64,000 nt of DNA. Source: Streptomyces shenzhenensis. Lineage in GTDB: Bacteria; Actinomycetota; Actinomycetes; Streptomycetales; Streptomycetaceae. The stretch's first letter is position 1; each line of letters starts with the position of its first letter. A model generated the notes under the pieces. That model was not told the origin of the DNA and made no database searches. It was given only the letters and a program-made list of their open reading frames with translations. The position numbers were made by a program, and so were the translations under genes. This document shows positions 17,406 through 25,623 of this stretch, piece after piece. The DNA is taken from contig NZ_JAJONF010000012.1 in assembly GCF_021462265.1 (NCBI RefSeq), positions 1 to 64,000 of the forward strand, in the 5' to 3' direction.

Positions 17406-18569
17406 ATGGCTGACAGCCGCACTCTCTCCCAGCCGACGGCCGGGGGCACACCCACCGTCCTGGTCATCGGCGGGGGCGCCTCAGGCAACGCCGTCACCAT
17501 CCTGCTGCGCCGCGCCGGCATCGCCGTCGACCTGATCGAGGCCAAGCCGGACTGGAACGCCACCACCGGCTCCGGCATCACCCTCCAGGGCAACGCCCTG
17601 CGGGTCCTGCGCGAACTGGGTGTGTGGGAACAGGTGAAAGCCTCCGGATACGCCTTCGGCTCGCTGGGCGTGACCGCCCCCGACGGCACCGTCCTGTTCG
17701 TCGCCGAGGACATCCAGACCGGCGGGGAGGACCTGCCCGCCACCCTCGGCATGCAGCGCCCCCAGCTGCAGCAGATCCTCATCGACACGGTCCGCGCCTC
17801 CGGCGCCGACGTTCGTCTCGGCACCACCGCCGAAGCGCTGGAGCAGGACGCCGACGGCGTCTCGGTGCGCTTCAGCGACGGCAGCGAGGGCAGATACGAC
17901 CTGGTGATCGCCGCCGACGGTCTCAACTCAGCCACCCGCGCCGCGATCGGCATCACCGACAAACCCGAGCCGACCGGCATGGGCATCTGGCGCATCGCCG
18001 CCCCGCGGCCCGAGAGCGTGACGCGCACCGACCTCGCCTACGGCGGCCCCGCCTACATCGCCGGCTACTGCCCCACCAGCGAGAACACCATCTACGCGTA
18101 CGTCGTCGAAGGGTGCCGCGATCGCACCTCGATCGACCCGGCCACCTACGCCGACGAGATGCGCCGCCTGGCGCAGAGCTACGGCGGGGTCTGGCCGGAG
18201 ATCACCGAGCACATCACGGACCCGAAGAAGGTCAACTACACCTGGTTTGACCACCTGCTGGTGGAGGGGTCCTGGCACCGGGGCCGGGTCGTGCTGATCG
18301 GCGACGCCGCCCACTGCTGCCCGCCCACCATGGCCCAGGGCGCGGCGATGTCCCTGGAGGACGCCCTCGTCCTCGCCGAGCTGCTCACCAGCGGACGGGA
18401 CTGGGACGACGAACTGTTCCAGGCCTACCACGACCGCCGTATCCCCCGGGTGCGCACCGTCGTCGCGGCGTCCATGCAGATCGGCCAGTGGCAGCTGGAC
18501 GGTGTGCGCGACGCCGACATGGCCGGGCTGGTCGGCCGCACCATGAACCTCCTCAAGGAGCGCCCGTGA
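17406..18569 (+). CDS. FAD-dependent aromatic monooxygenase (PHBH-like)
   Basis: A 387-residue single-component flavin hydroxylase. The N-terminal dinucleotide motif is VLVIGGGASGNAV (about residues 18-30); LVIAADGLNSATR is the DG motif, and VLIGDAAHCCPPTMAQGAAMSLEDALVLAELL is the GD motif that binds the FAD ribityl chain. It should use NAD(P)H and O2 to hydroxylate an aromatic acid. GGGAGGAATCC precedes ATG 17406. The stop overlaps the amidohydrolase GTG. It opens the second part of the operon, after the hairpin. Confidence 0.92.
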   Translation: MADSRTLSQPTAGGTPTVLVIGGGASGNAVTILLRRAGIAVDLIEAKPDWNATTGSGITLQGNALRVLRELGVWEQVKASGYAFGSLGVTAPDGTVLFVAEDIQTGGEDLPATLGMQRPQLQQILIDTVRASGADVRLGTTAEALEQDADGVSVRFSDGSEGRYDLVIAADGLNSATRAAIGITDKPEPTGMGIWRIAAPRPESVTRTDLAYGGPAYIAGYCPTSENTIYAYVVEGCRDRTSIDPATYADEMRRLAQSYGGVWPEITEHITDPKKVNYTWFDHLLVEGSWHRGRVVLIGDAAHCCPPTMAQGAAMSLEDALVLAELLTSGRDWDDELFQAYHDRRIPRVRTVVAASMQIGQWQLDGVRDADMAGLVGRTMNLLKERP

Positions 18570-19576
18570 CCACCACCGCATCCTCCGCGCCGACCATCGA
18601 CGTCCACGCCCACCTCCTGCTCCCGGAGGTCGAGGAGGCCGTCGCCGGTCATCCCGGTCTCGCCGAGGCCCGCGCCCTCGACGCCCGCCGCAACGGCCCG
18701 GCGGCCCTGGCAGTGAACGGTCCGATGGTCGGGGCGCGCGTGCCGAAGCTGACGGACGCCGCGGTGCGCCTGGCGGCCATGGACGCGCAGGGCGTGGACA
18801 TCCAGCTGGTCAGCCCCTCGCCGTCCCACTACCACTACTGGGCCGAGCCCCAACTGGCCGAGAAGGTCTGCCGGCTGGCCAACGAGGGCACCGCCGCACA
18901 CTGTGCGAAGGCTCCCGACCGTCTTCACGGCCTGGGCCTGGTCCCGCTCCAGCATCCCGACCTCGCGGTCGGCCTGCTCGACCACGCCCTGGACCAGGGG
19001 CTGAGGGGCGTGGAGATCTCCTCGCACGCGCCCGGCCACGAACTGTCGGACCCGGCGTACGAACCCCTCTGGTCCCGTGCGGAGGAGACGGGCGCCTTCC
19101 TCTTCCTGCACCCGTTCGGCTGCACCCTCGACGAGCGCCTGGACCGGTGGTACCTGTCCAACACCGTCGGCCAGCCCACCGAGAACGCGGTCGCCCTCTC
19201 CCACCTGATCTTCTCCGGCGTCCTGGACCGTCATCCGGGTCTGAAGCTGATCGCGGCGCACGGCGGCGGCTACCTGCCCACCCACATCGGCCGCTCCGAC
19301 CACGCCTGGCGGGCCCGTCCCGACGCCCGGGGTTGTGAGCGGGAACCGAGCAGCTATCTGAAGCAGCTGTACTTCGACTCCCTCGTCCACGACCCTCAGG
19401 TGCTGCGGGAGCTGCTGCGAGCGGTCGGCCGCGAACGGGTCCTGCTCGGCTCCGACTTCCCCTTCGACATGGGCACCGACGACCCGCTCGGCGCGCTGCG
19501 CGCCGCGGACCTGCCCGACACCGACTTCCACTCCGTCCGCGGCGGAAACGCCGCCGCTCTGCTCAACCTCGTCTGA
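18566..19576 (+). CDS. Amidohydrolase-2 family, probable non-oxidative decarboxylase
   Basis: A 336-residue TIM-barrel metalloenzyme of the ACMSD / resorcylate-decarboxylase group. DVHAHLLLP gives the HxH metal site, LFLHPFG a further His, LIAAHGGGYLP the next His, and LLGSDFPFDMGTDDP the terminal Asp; all metal ligands are present. It would remove CO2 from an aromatic or meta-cleavage carboxylate, next to the ring-hydroxylation step. GTG 18566 overlaps the monooxygenase TGA and has AAGGAG at 18555-18560. Confidence 0.87.
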   Translation: MTTTASSAPTIDVHAHLLLPEVEEAVAGHPGLAEARALDARRNGPAALAVNGPMVGARVPKLTDAAVRLAAMDAQGVDIQLVSPSPSHYHYWAEPQLAEKVCRLANEGTAAHCAKAPDRLHGLGLVPLQHPDLAVGLLDHALDQGLRGVEISSHAPGHELSDPAYEPLWSRAEETGAFLFLHPFGCTLDERLDRWYLSNTVGQPTENAVALSHLIFSGVLDRHPGLKLIAAHGGGYLPTHIGRSDHAWRARPDARGCEREPSSYLKQLYFDSLVHDPQVLRELLRAVGRERVLLGSDFPFDMGTDDPLGALRAADLPDTDFHSVRGGNAAALLNLV

Positions 19577-19587
19577 GGAGACCCCCC

Positions 19588-20526
19588 ATGAGTAACCGCC
19601 TGCTCACCCACCTCCGCCACGTCGACCTCGCCGTGCCGGACTACGACAAGCAACTCGACTTCTACGCCGGCGTCTGGGGCCTGACCAAGGTCGCCGAGGA
19701 CTCCGGCATCTCCTTCCTGGCCGCCGAGGGCTCCCCCGAGCAGTACGTCGTCCGGCTGCGCAAGGCCGACGAGAAGCGTCTGGACCTCGTTTCCTACGGC
19801 GCCGCGAACATGACCGACGTGGACACCCTCGCCGAACAACTCCTCTCGACCGGCGTGCAGTTGATCTCCCAGCCGGGCAAGGTGGACACCCCCGGCGGCG
19901 GGTACGGCTTCCGGTTCTTCGACGTGGACGGGCGCACCATCGAGGTCTCCGCCGACGTCGAGGTGCGGCAGCACCGCAGGATCGAGGAGAAGGAGTCGAT
20001 CCCGGTCAAGCTGTCGCACGTCGTCCTCAACTCGCCGGATCTGGACAAGACCAAGGCGTGGTACGAGGAGCACCTCGGCTTCCGGCTGTCCGACACGCTC
20101 GGTCATCCGCACATCGGCGACGTCATGCACTTCATGCGGATCAGCAACCAGCACCACTCCATGGCCATCGCCAAGGGCCCGCACACCTCCCTGCACCACA
20201 TCTCCTTCGAGATGCGCGGGATCGACGAGTACATGCGCGGCTCCGGCCGTGTCATCCGCTCCGGCGCCCGCAAGATCTGGGGTCCGGGCCGGCACATGGC
20301 GGGCGACAACACCTTCACCTACTTCCTCGACCCGCACGGCAACACGGTCGAGTACACGACGGAGTTGGAGCTGCTGGACGAGGACACCTGGCACCCGCAC
20401 GTCTACGACTTCTCCAAGCCCGAGGTCACCGACCAGTGGGGCACCGCCAACCCCATGAACGAACTGGTCACCAAGGAGTCCTTCAACGACGTCGACCGCG
20501 GCGTCTTCGTCGCTCCGCCGGTCTGA
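19588..20526 (+). CDS. Extradiol (VOC-fold) ring-cleavage dioxygenase
   Basis: A 312-residue type I extradiol dioxygenase with two VOC modules: an N-terminal non-metal half (LRHVDLAVPDYDKQ) and a catalytic half. The Fe(II) ligands are His144 (LSHVVLNSPD), His203/204 (LHHISFEM) and Glu255 (NTVEYTTELE), in the 2,3-dihydroxybiphenyl/catechol-2,3-dioxygenase order. It should cleave a catechol-like ring next to the hydroxyls. It starts 11 bp after the amidohydrolase stop with GAGGAG before the ATG. A 115-bp gap follows before the next gene. Confidence 0.92.
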   Translation: MSNRLLTHLRHVDLAVPDYDKQLDFYAGVWGLTKVAEDSGISFLAAEGSPEQYVVRLRKADEKRLDLVSYGAANMTDVDTLAEQLLSTGVQLISQPGKVDTPGGGYGFRFFDVDGRTIEVSADVEVRQHRRIEEKESIPVKLSHVVLNSPDLDKTKAWYEEHLGFRLSDTLGHPHIGDVMHFMRISNQHHSMAIAKGPHTSLHHISFEMRGIDEYMRGSGRVIRSGARKIWGPGRHMAGDNTFTYFLDPHGNTVEYTTELELLDEDTWHPHVYDFSKPEVTDQWGTANPMNELVTKESFNDVDRGVFVAPPV

Positions 20527-20641
20527 TCAGCGGAGCCTTCAGTCCCCGGGGGTGCGGTTGCCCTGTCAACTGCCCTGACTCCCATGCTGCACCCCCGGCC
20601 TTCGTGCCACCCCTCACGCCGACAGCCGACAGGAAACTGCC

Positions 20642-21613
20642 ATGCGTTTCGCCGCGTACGAGTACCGCAACCGACGCCACGTGGCCGTCGTCTCAGAGGA
20701 CGGCACGCTCCACCCCCTGCCCGGCGTCAGCTCAATGACCGGCCTTCTCGCCGAGGGCGGCGGCCTGCCCGAACTGCTCCACGCGGGCTCCGCGACCCTC
20801 GACGTCCCGGCCGGCCCCCACATCTCCGACGTACGACTGCTGGCGCCGCTCCAGCCGCCCACCGTGCGGGACTTCGTCACCTTCGAGGAACACGTCGAGG
20901 GCGTACGGCGGTCCGTGGACGGGGCTGCCGGGGTACCGGAGCGGTGGTACGCGGCCCCGACGTTCTACTTCGGCAACCCCTACGCGATGTACGGGCCGCA
21001 CGACGACATCCCCATGCCGCCGGGGTCGAGCGTTCTCGACTTCGAGCTGGAGGTCGCTGCCGTGGTCGGAAAGGAGGGCCGCGACCTCACACCCGAGCAG
21101 GCCCGCGACCACATCGTCGGCTACACCGTCTTCAACGACTGGTCGGCCCGCGACCTGCAGTCCGCCGAGATGAAGGTCGGCCTCGGCCCTTGCAAGGGCA
21201 AGGACACCGCCACCACGCTGGGTCCTTACTTGGTCACCGCCGACGAGTTGGGGAAGTACCGCGACGCGGACGGCTTCCTGCGCCTGGCGCTCACCGCCGA
21301 GATCAACGGCGAGGTCGTGGGCAAGGATCTGCTGTCCAACATGAGCTGGACCTTCGAGGAGATGGTCGCCTACGCCTCACGCGGGACCGTCGTCCGCCCC
21401 GGCGACGTCTTCGGTTCCGGGACCTGCGGCAACGGCGGCTGCCTCGCCGAGCTGTGGGGTGTACGGGGTGAGCAGTCCCCGCCTCCTCTGAAGCCTGGCG
21501 ACACGGTCACCCTCACCGTCGAGGGCATCGGCTCCGTCTCCAACACCGTGGTGGCCGGCCCGGACCCCATGACCGTTCCCGTCGCCCGACGCCGCACGAG
21601 GGAACGGCCGTGA
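20642..21613 (+). CDS. Fumarylacetoacetate hydrolase-family protein, second copy
   Basis: A 323-residue FAH-family enzyme distinct from the first copy: VRDFVTFEEHVEG, PTFYFGNPYAMYGPHDDIPMP, LDFELEVAAVVGKEGRDL, YTVFNDWSARDLQ and FGSGTCGNGGC with a C-terminal DTVTLTVEGIG. The E-x-E and Asp metal ligands are intact. Closest remembered relatives are bacterial fumarylacetoacetases/acylpyruvases, so it could split the ring-cleavage product. Its stop overlaps the SDR start (GTGA, 21610-21613). Confidence 0.9.
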   Translation: MRFAAYEYRNRRHVAVVSEDGTLHPLPGVSSMTGLLAEGGGLPELLHAGSATLDVPAGPHISDVRLLAPLQPPTVRDFVTFEEHVEGVRRSVDGAAGVPERWYAAPTFYFGNPYAMYGPHDDIPMPPGSSVLDFELEVAAVVGKEGRDLTPEQARDHIVGYTVFNDWSARDLQSAEMKVGLGPCKGKDTATTLGPYLVTADELGKYRDADGFLRLALTAEINGEVVGKDLLSNMSWTFEEMVAYASRGTVVRPGDVFGSGTCGNGGCLAELWGVRGEQSPPPLKPGDTVTLTVEGIGSVSNTVVAGPDPMTVPVARRRTRERP

Positions 21614-22386
21614 CCGATCTCCATCTCTGGGGGCACCTCCCGGCCGAAGGCCGGGGGAGGCTCCTCGGCAGGGTCGTCGTGGTCACGGGCGCGGCCGGCG
21701 GCCAGGGCGCCGCGGAGGCCGCGGCGCTCACCCGCGAGGGCGCCCGGGTGATCGCCACCGACGTCACGCAGGCACCCGGCTGCCGCCGTCTCGACGTCAC
21801 GAGCGAGAAAGACTGGGCGGAACTCGCCGCCGGCCTGCGTGAGGCGTATGGGCAGGTGCACGGCCTGGTCAACAACGCGGGCGTCACCTGGCGGGCCCGG
21901 ATCGACGGCGTACGCCCCGAGGACATGGCCCGCGTCCACGCGGTCAACGTCACCGGCCCGCTGCTGGGCATCCAGCACCTGGCCCCGCTGATGCCACCCG
22001 GCTCCTCGATCGTGAACGTCGGCTCGTCCGCCGCGCTCACCGGCCACTACCCGGTCGCCTACACGGCCAGCAAGTGGGCGCTGCGCGGCCTGTCGCGGAC
22101 CGCCGCCATGGAACTGGGGCCCGCCGGCATCCGTGTGAACATCGTCCACCCCGGCTTCATCGAAACGGACATGACCGCCTCCGCGGCACCCGCGTTCCGA
22201 GAGGCGAACGTCCGTGAGACACCGCTCGGCCGCACCGGAACCGTCGACGAGATCACCCCGCTCGTCGTCTTCCTTCTCTCGGACGAGGCGTCTTTCATCA
22301 CGGGGGCCGAGATACCGGTGGACGGCGGACTCACCGTGCACGGCGGCGCCAAGTCGATCTCTGACGCCCTGCGCGCGGACGCCTGA
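21610..22386 (+). CDS. SDR-family oxidoreductase
   Basis: A 258-residue classical short-chain dehydrogenase: VVVTGAAGGQGAAEA, VNNAGVTWRARI, NVGSSAALTG with catalytic Ser, YTASKWALRG (YxxxK), and the C-terminal EIPVDGGLTVHGG. It probably oxidises or reduces a hydroxyl/keto group of a pathway intermediate. The N-terminal WGHLPAEGRGRL is encoded by an interspersed repeat (21628-21660) lying directly after the GTG start, so the natural N-terminus has been extended or replaced by repeat sequence. Confidence 0.9.
   Translation: MTDLHLWGHLPAEGRGRLLGRVVVVTGAAGGQGAAEAAALTREGARVIATDVTQAPGCRRLDVTSEKDWAELAAGLREAYGQVHGLVNNAGVTWRARIDGVRPEDMARVHAVNVTGPLLGIQHLAPLMPPGSSIVNVGSSAALTGHYPVAYTASKWALRGLSRTAAMELGPAGIRVNIVHPGFIETDMTASAAPAFREANVRETPLGRTGTVDEITPLVVFLLSDEASFITGAEIPVDGGLTVHGGAKSISDALRADA
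21628..21660. repeat. Interspersed TGGGGGCACCTCCCG...CGGGGGAG repeat inside the SDR gene
   Basis: TGGGGGCACCTCCCG (21628-21642) is identical to the first 15 nt of the repeat at 16741. It runs into GCCGAAGGCCGGGGGAGG, so CCTCCCGGCC and GGCCGGGGGAGG form a hairpin with a GAA loop. It encodes the SDR N-terminal residues WGHLPAEGRGR. Confidence 0.65.
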
Positions 22387-22432
22387 ACCGGCGATCACGC
22401 AGGACAGACACCACAGAAAGGCCCTCCCTCCC

Positions 22433-23188
22433 ATGGACAAGGTCCGCGCGAGCGCCGTCGAGGCGGTCGCCGACATCCCCGACGGCGCGTCGCTGGCCGT
22501 CGGCGGCTTCGGCCTCAGCGGCATCCCCGGCGTGCTCATCCAGGCGCTCCACGCCCAGGGCACCACCGGCCTGGAGGTCGTGTCGAACAACTGCGGCGTG
22601 GACGGGCGCGGACTGGGAGTCCTGCTGGCCGACGGCCGGATCGCCCGTGTCACGGGCAGTTACGTGGGCGAGAACAAGGAGTTCGCCCGCCAGTATCTCT
22701 CGGGCGAGCTGGAGGTGGAGCTGGTGCCGCAGGGCACGCTGGCCGAACGGCTGCGCGCCGGGGGAGCGGGCATCCCCGCCTTCTACACCCCGGCAGGGGT
22801 GGGCACCCAGGTCGCCAAGGGAGGGCTGCCCTGGCGCTACCGGCCCGACGGCACGGTCGCGGTGGCCTCCCCGCCCAAGGAGACCCGCGACTTCGCGGGC
22901 CGCGCGTACGTCCTGGAGCACGGCATCACCACCGACTTCGCCCTCGTACGGGCCTGGCGCGGCGACCGCCACGGAAACCTGGTCTTCCGTAAGTCCGCCG
23001 CCAACTTCAACCCGCTGGCCGCGATGGCGGGCAGCATCGCCGTCGCCGAAGTGGAGGAACTCGTCGAGCCGGGCGAGCTGAGCCCGGACGAGATCCATCT
23101 GCCGGGCGTCTTCGTCCAGCGGATCGTGGTCCTCACCCCGGCCGAGGCCGCCGACAAACAGATCGAGAAGAGGACCGTAAGCGCATGA
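22433..23188 (+). CDS. scoA: 3-oxoacid CoA-transferase, subunit A
   Basis: A 251-residue alpha subunit of a succinyl-CoA:3-ketoacid CoA-transferase. GASLAVGGFGLSGIPGVLI near the N-terminus, VSNNCGVDGRGLG, GSYVGENKEFARQYLSGELEVELVPQG and FRKSAANFNPLAAMA are the standard landmarks. With the B subunit it would activate a 3-oxo acid (for example acetoacetate or 3-oxoadipate-like product) at the end of the pathway. It starts 46 bp after the SDR stop and overlaps scoB by ATGA. Confidence 0.92.
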   Translation: MDKVRASAVEAVADIPDGASLAVGGFGLSGIPGVLIQALHAQGTTGLEVVSNNCGVDGRGLGVLLADGRIARVTGSYVGENKEFARQYLSGELEVELVPQGTLAERLRAGGAGIPAFYTPAGVGTQVAKGGLPWRYRPDGTVAVASPPKETRDFAGRAYVLEHGITTDFALVRAWRGDRHGNLVFRKSAANFNPLAAMAGSIAVAEVEELVEPGELSPDEIHLPGVFVQRIVVLTPAEAADKQIEKRTVSA

Positions 23189-23844
23189 GCACCACCCTCG
23201 GAACGCAGCTGGGCTGGACCCGGGACCAGATGGCCGCCCGCGCTGCCGCCGAACTCACCGACGGTTCGTACGTCAACCTCGGCATCGGCCTGCCCACCCT
23301 CATCCCCGGCCACCTTCCCCCGGACGTCCATGTGGTCCTGCACTCCGAGAACGGCATCCTGGGCACGGGCCCGTATCCGACCGAGGCCGAGGTCGACCCC
23401 GACCTGATCAACGCGGGCAAGGAAACCGTCACGGTGCTGCCGGGGGCCTCCTTCTTCGACTCGGCCCTGTCCTTCGGCATGATCCGGGGCGGCCACATAG
23501 ACACCGCCGTGCTCGGCGCGATGCAGGTCTCCGCCGTCGGCGACCTGGCCAACTGGATGATCCCCGGCAAGATGGTCAAGGGCATGGGCGGCGCGATGGA
23601 CCTCGTCCACGGCGCCCGCCGCGTCATCGTCCTGATGGAACACACCGCCAAGGACGGCACCCCGAAGATCCTCAAGGAGTGCACCCTCCCACTCACCGGC
23701 GAACGGTGCGTCCACCGCATCATCACCGACCTCGGCGTCCTCGACGTCACACCCGAGGGCCTCGCGCTCGTGGAATGCGCGCCGGATGTCACCGCCGAGG
23801 ACATCGCCGCCCGCACCGAAGCACCTCTGATCCGGAAGCCATGA
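23185..23844 (+). CDS. scoB: 3-oxoacid CoA-transferase, subunit B
   Basis: A 219-residue beta subunit. YVNLGIGLPTLIP and the active-site motif HSENGILG (catalytic Glu55) are intact, followed by GGHIDTAVLGAMQVSAVGDLANW and MGGAMDLVHGARRVIVLMEH. It couples with the preceding subunit to transfer CoA from succinyl-CoA to a 3-oxo acid, feeding carbon into central metabolism. It is the last intact gene of the operon; the DNA beyond it is decayed. Confidence 0.93.
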   Translation: MSTTLGTQLGWTRDQMAARAAAELTDGSYVNLGIGLPTLIPGHLPPDVHVVLHSENGILGTGPYPTEAEVDPDLINAGKETVTVLPGASFFDSALSFGMIRGGHIDTAVLGAMQVSAVGDLANWMIPGKMVKGMGGAMDLVHGARRVIVLMEHTAKDGTPKILKECTLPLTGERCVHRIITDLGVLDVTPEGLALVECAPDVTAEDIAARTEAPLIRKP

Positions 23845-23964
23845 ATCAGGGGCCCCGTTCCGCTGGGACGTCTGGCCTGTCCCGACTGCGACCCGCGCAG
23901 GCGAACCGCACGCCGGTGATCTCCGGCCCGTGCCTGGCCGCCCGCCTCTGGCGACGGAGCACGA

Positions 23965-23984
23965 GGGACTTTCGCGAAAGTCCC
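23965..23984. terminator. Perfect 20-bp palindrome after the catabolic operon
   Basis: GGGACTTTCGCGAAAGTCCC is fully self-complementary, 120 bp downstream of scoB. In RNA it can form an 8-bp stem with a four-base loop. It may terminate the operon; as a loop-free DNA palindrome it could equally be a protein-binding site. The surrounding 23845-24180 holds no gene I can support. Confidence 0.45.
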
Positions 23985-24179
23985 CACCTGACCTCCGCCA
24001 ACCCGCGTCTGTCCGCGAAACGGACTCGCAGCCCTGGACGACATCACGGAGGTGGGGCAATCCCCGGGGGCAAGTGGGCCGGGCGTGCCGGGAGGGCCGA
24101 GTCGCCCCGTTACCTTTCACGTGGCCCCGCAAGGGGGTGCCTGGCCCCCGGGTCCGGTATGGCTCTGTGCCTCCTGTCG

Positions 24180-24545
24180 AATTCGACGACCTGGGGGGTG
24201 CCGCCGGGCTTCGGGGCACCGTCATCCAGGTCCGCCAGACCCGACTGTTCAGCGGATGCGCGACAGCTGCGGCCTCGGTGGAACTCAGGGACGCGAGAAA
24301 TCGCTCCGCGGCCCGCACCATCGCGGTGGTCGGTGCGTCTTCGGATCGCCGTTCGAACAGATCTGCCCGGACGTCGCCGTCGGTGGTGATGCCGCGGAAG
24401 GGTTCCCTGGCGAGCGAGTTCTTCCACGTAGTGATCGCGTCGCGGAACGGTTCCCAGTGCAGATGCCGTTCGACGTACTGGTACGCGTCGAGCTCGACGA
24501 GACCGACGATCTTTCTCGTCGTCCAGAGGACGAAGATGATCTCTG
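24180..24545 (-). pseudogene. N-terminal remnant of a DUF3500-like protein
   Basis: One minus-strand frame reads LDAYQYVERHLHWEPFRDAI, TTWKNSLAREPFRGITTDGD, then AMVRAAERFLASLSSTEAAA and HPLNSRVWRTW. The last part resembles the start of DUF3500 proteins (AxxFLxSLxxxQRxxxxFPxxxxxRxxW). After about 24190 the frame stays open into shadow sequence without similarity. No start codon with a ribosome site was identified, so this is a fragment. Assignment is from memory and tentative. Confidence 0.4.
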
Positions 24546-24646
24546 AACTCCTGTGTCACAGGTACCCTCCGTGGGCGCAGCGGGCCGGTCGTCTGAAGGC
24601 GACACCCCGTGGGCGTGGAAAATCGAATCAGCGGCCTGCCGCGTGG

Positions 24647-25305
24647 TCAGGTCAGCGACATGCGCGACGGCTTGGGCGACGGCTCGGGGGCCGGGATGTG
24701 TTGCAGCAGGTCGTCGATGAGCGCCAGGATCGCGTCGGCTCCGTCGGCGGTGCCGAAGACGTACAGGTCGGGCCGGCCGATGAACGCCGTTGCACCGTAG
24801 GTGCTGAAGAACGAGGTGTAGGTGTGGTCGAGTTCCTCGAACCGGGCGGGACCGGAGCCGAGGGTGACGATGTCGAAACCCAGTTCGGCCAGACGGCTGC
24901 TTCGTGCCGAGCCGAGCCGGCCAGTGATGTCGACCTTCGTGACCAGTTGGAAGCCGAATCCGACCAGTGAGTCGAGCAGCCCCTCCCGCGTGCCGCCGCG
25001 GACGCGCCCCTGGGGGCGCGGAGCCCGGCGGCTCCGAGGACTTCACCGTCCGCACCGCGCCTGACGATTCCCTGACAGAGAGGAGGAATCGGCGGAGTGG
25101 CGGAGTCGGCGTGCTCACGCAGGAAGGCGTCCCTGGCCATCGCCTTCTCCAGGTCGTTGTCGTTGACCAGCTTCCAGCCTTCGAGCGAACCGGCCACGAA
25201 GTAGGTGGAGTGGGACATGCGCTCTGACTCGTAGGTGTCCAGAAGCAACTCGGTCGCCCGCCCGCTCAACACCAGGTCGAGCTTCCATGCCAGGTTGGCC
25301 GCGTC
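24647..25305 (-). pseudogene. FAD-dependent monooxygenase (MhpA/PheA-like), C-terminal half, disrupted
   Basis: Reading the minus strand from 25305: LDAANLAWKLDLVLSGRATE, LLDTYESERMSHSTYFVAGS, FLREHADSATPPIPPLCQG and GLRAP, the usual second half of class A flavin hydroxylases, then, after a frameshift in the G5 run at 25012-25016 (adding one base gives APQGRVRGGTREGL), FDIVTLGSGPARFEELDHTY, FIGRPDLYVFGTADGADAIL and the stop at 24647. The GD motif and FAD-binding N-terminus are gone, replaced at about 25305 by an IS5-type transposase fragment. It may have belonged to the catabolic island. Confidence 0.8.
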
Positions 25306-25618
25306 AAGCTGGAGCCGGTGCTCCCGCTCGGGAAGAAGCCTGGACGGCCACCGGTACACACCAGGCGGCAGCTGATAGACGGCATACGCTGGCGCACTCG
25401 CGCTGGCGCTCCCTGGCGAGACGTGTCCGAGCGGTACGGCCCGTGGGAGACGGTCTACGGCCTCTTCCGGCGTTGGCAGCGCGACGGCACCTGGCACCGC
25501 ATCTTCGAGCAACTGCAGGCCCGGGCCGACGCTGAGGGGGCTGATCACCTGGGATGTCTCGGTGGACTCGACCATCGCCCGCGCCCACCAGCATGCGGCC
25601 GGTGCCCGCAAAAGGGGC
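25303..25618 (+). mobile_element. IS5-family transposase fragment
   Basis: The plus strand reads LPLGKKPGRPPVHTRRQLID, GIRWRTRAGAPWRDVSERYG, PWETVYGLFRRWQRDGTW and HRIFEQLQARADAEG, the N-terminal domain of IS5/IS112-like transposases. One extra G in GAGGGGG (about 25535-25541) shifts the frame; the continuation ITWDVSVDSTIARAHQHAAG contains the first catalytic Asp. The sequence stops at the IS30 left end. Both the true N-terminus and the C-terminal two thirds are missing. Confidence 0.8.
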
Positions 25619-25623
25619 TTGAG

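Noticed and set aside
22837..24321. A 494-residue open frame on the minus strand across scoA/scoB
   Set aside because: It is antisense to two well-supported CoA-transferase genes; only its first 45 residues, beyond scoB, resemble a protein family (DUF3500 remnant).
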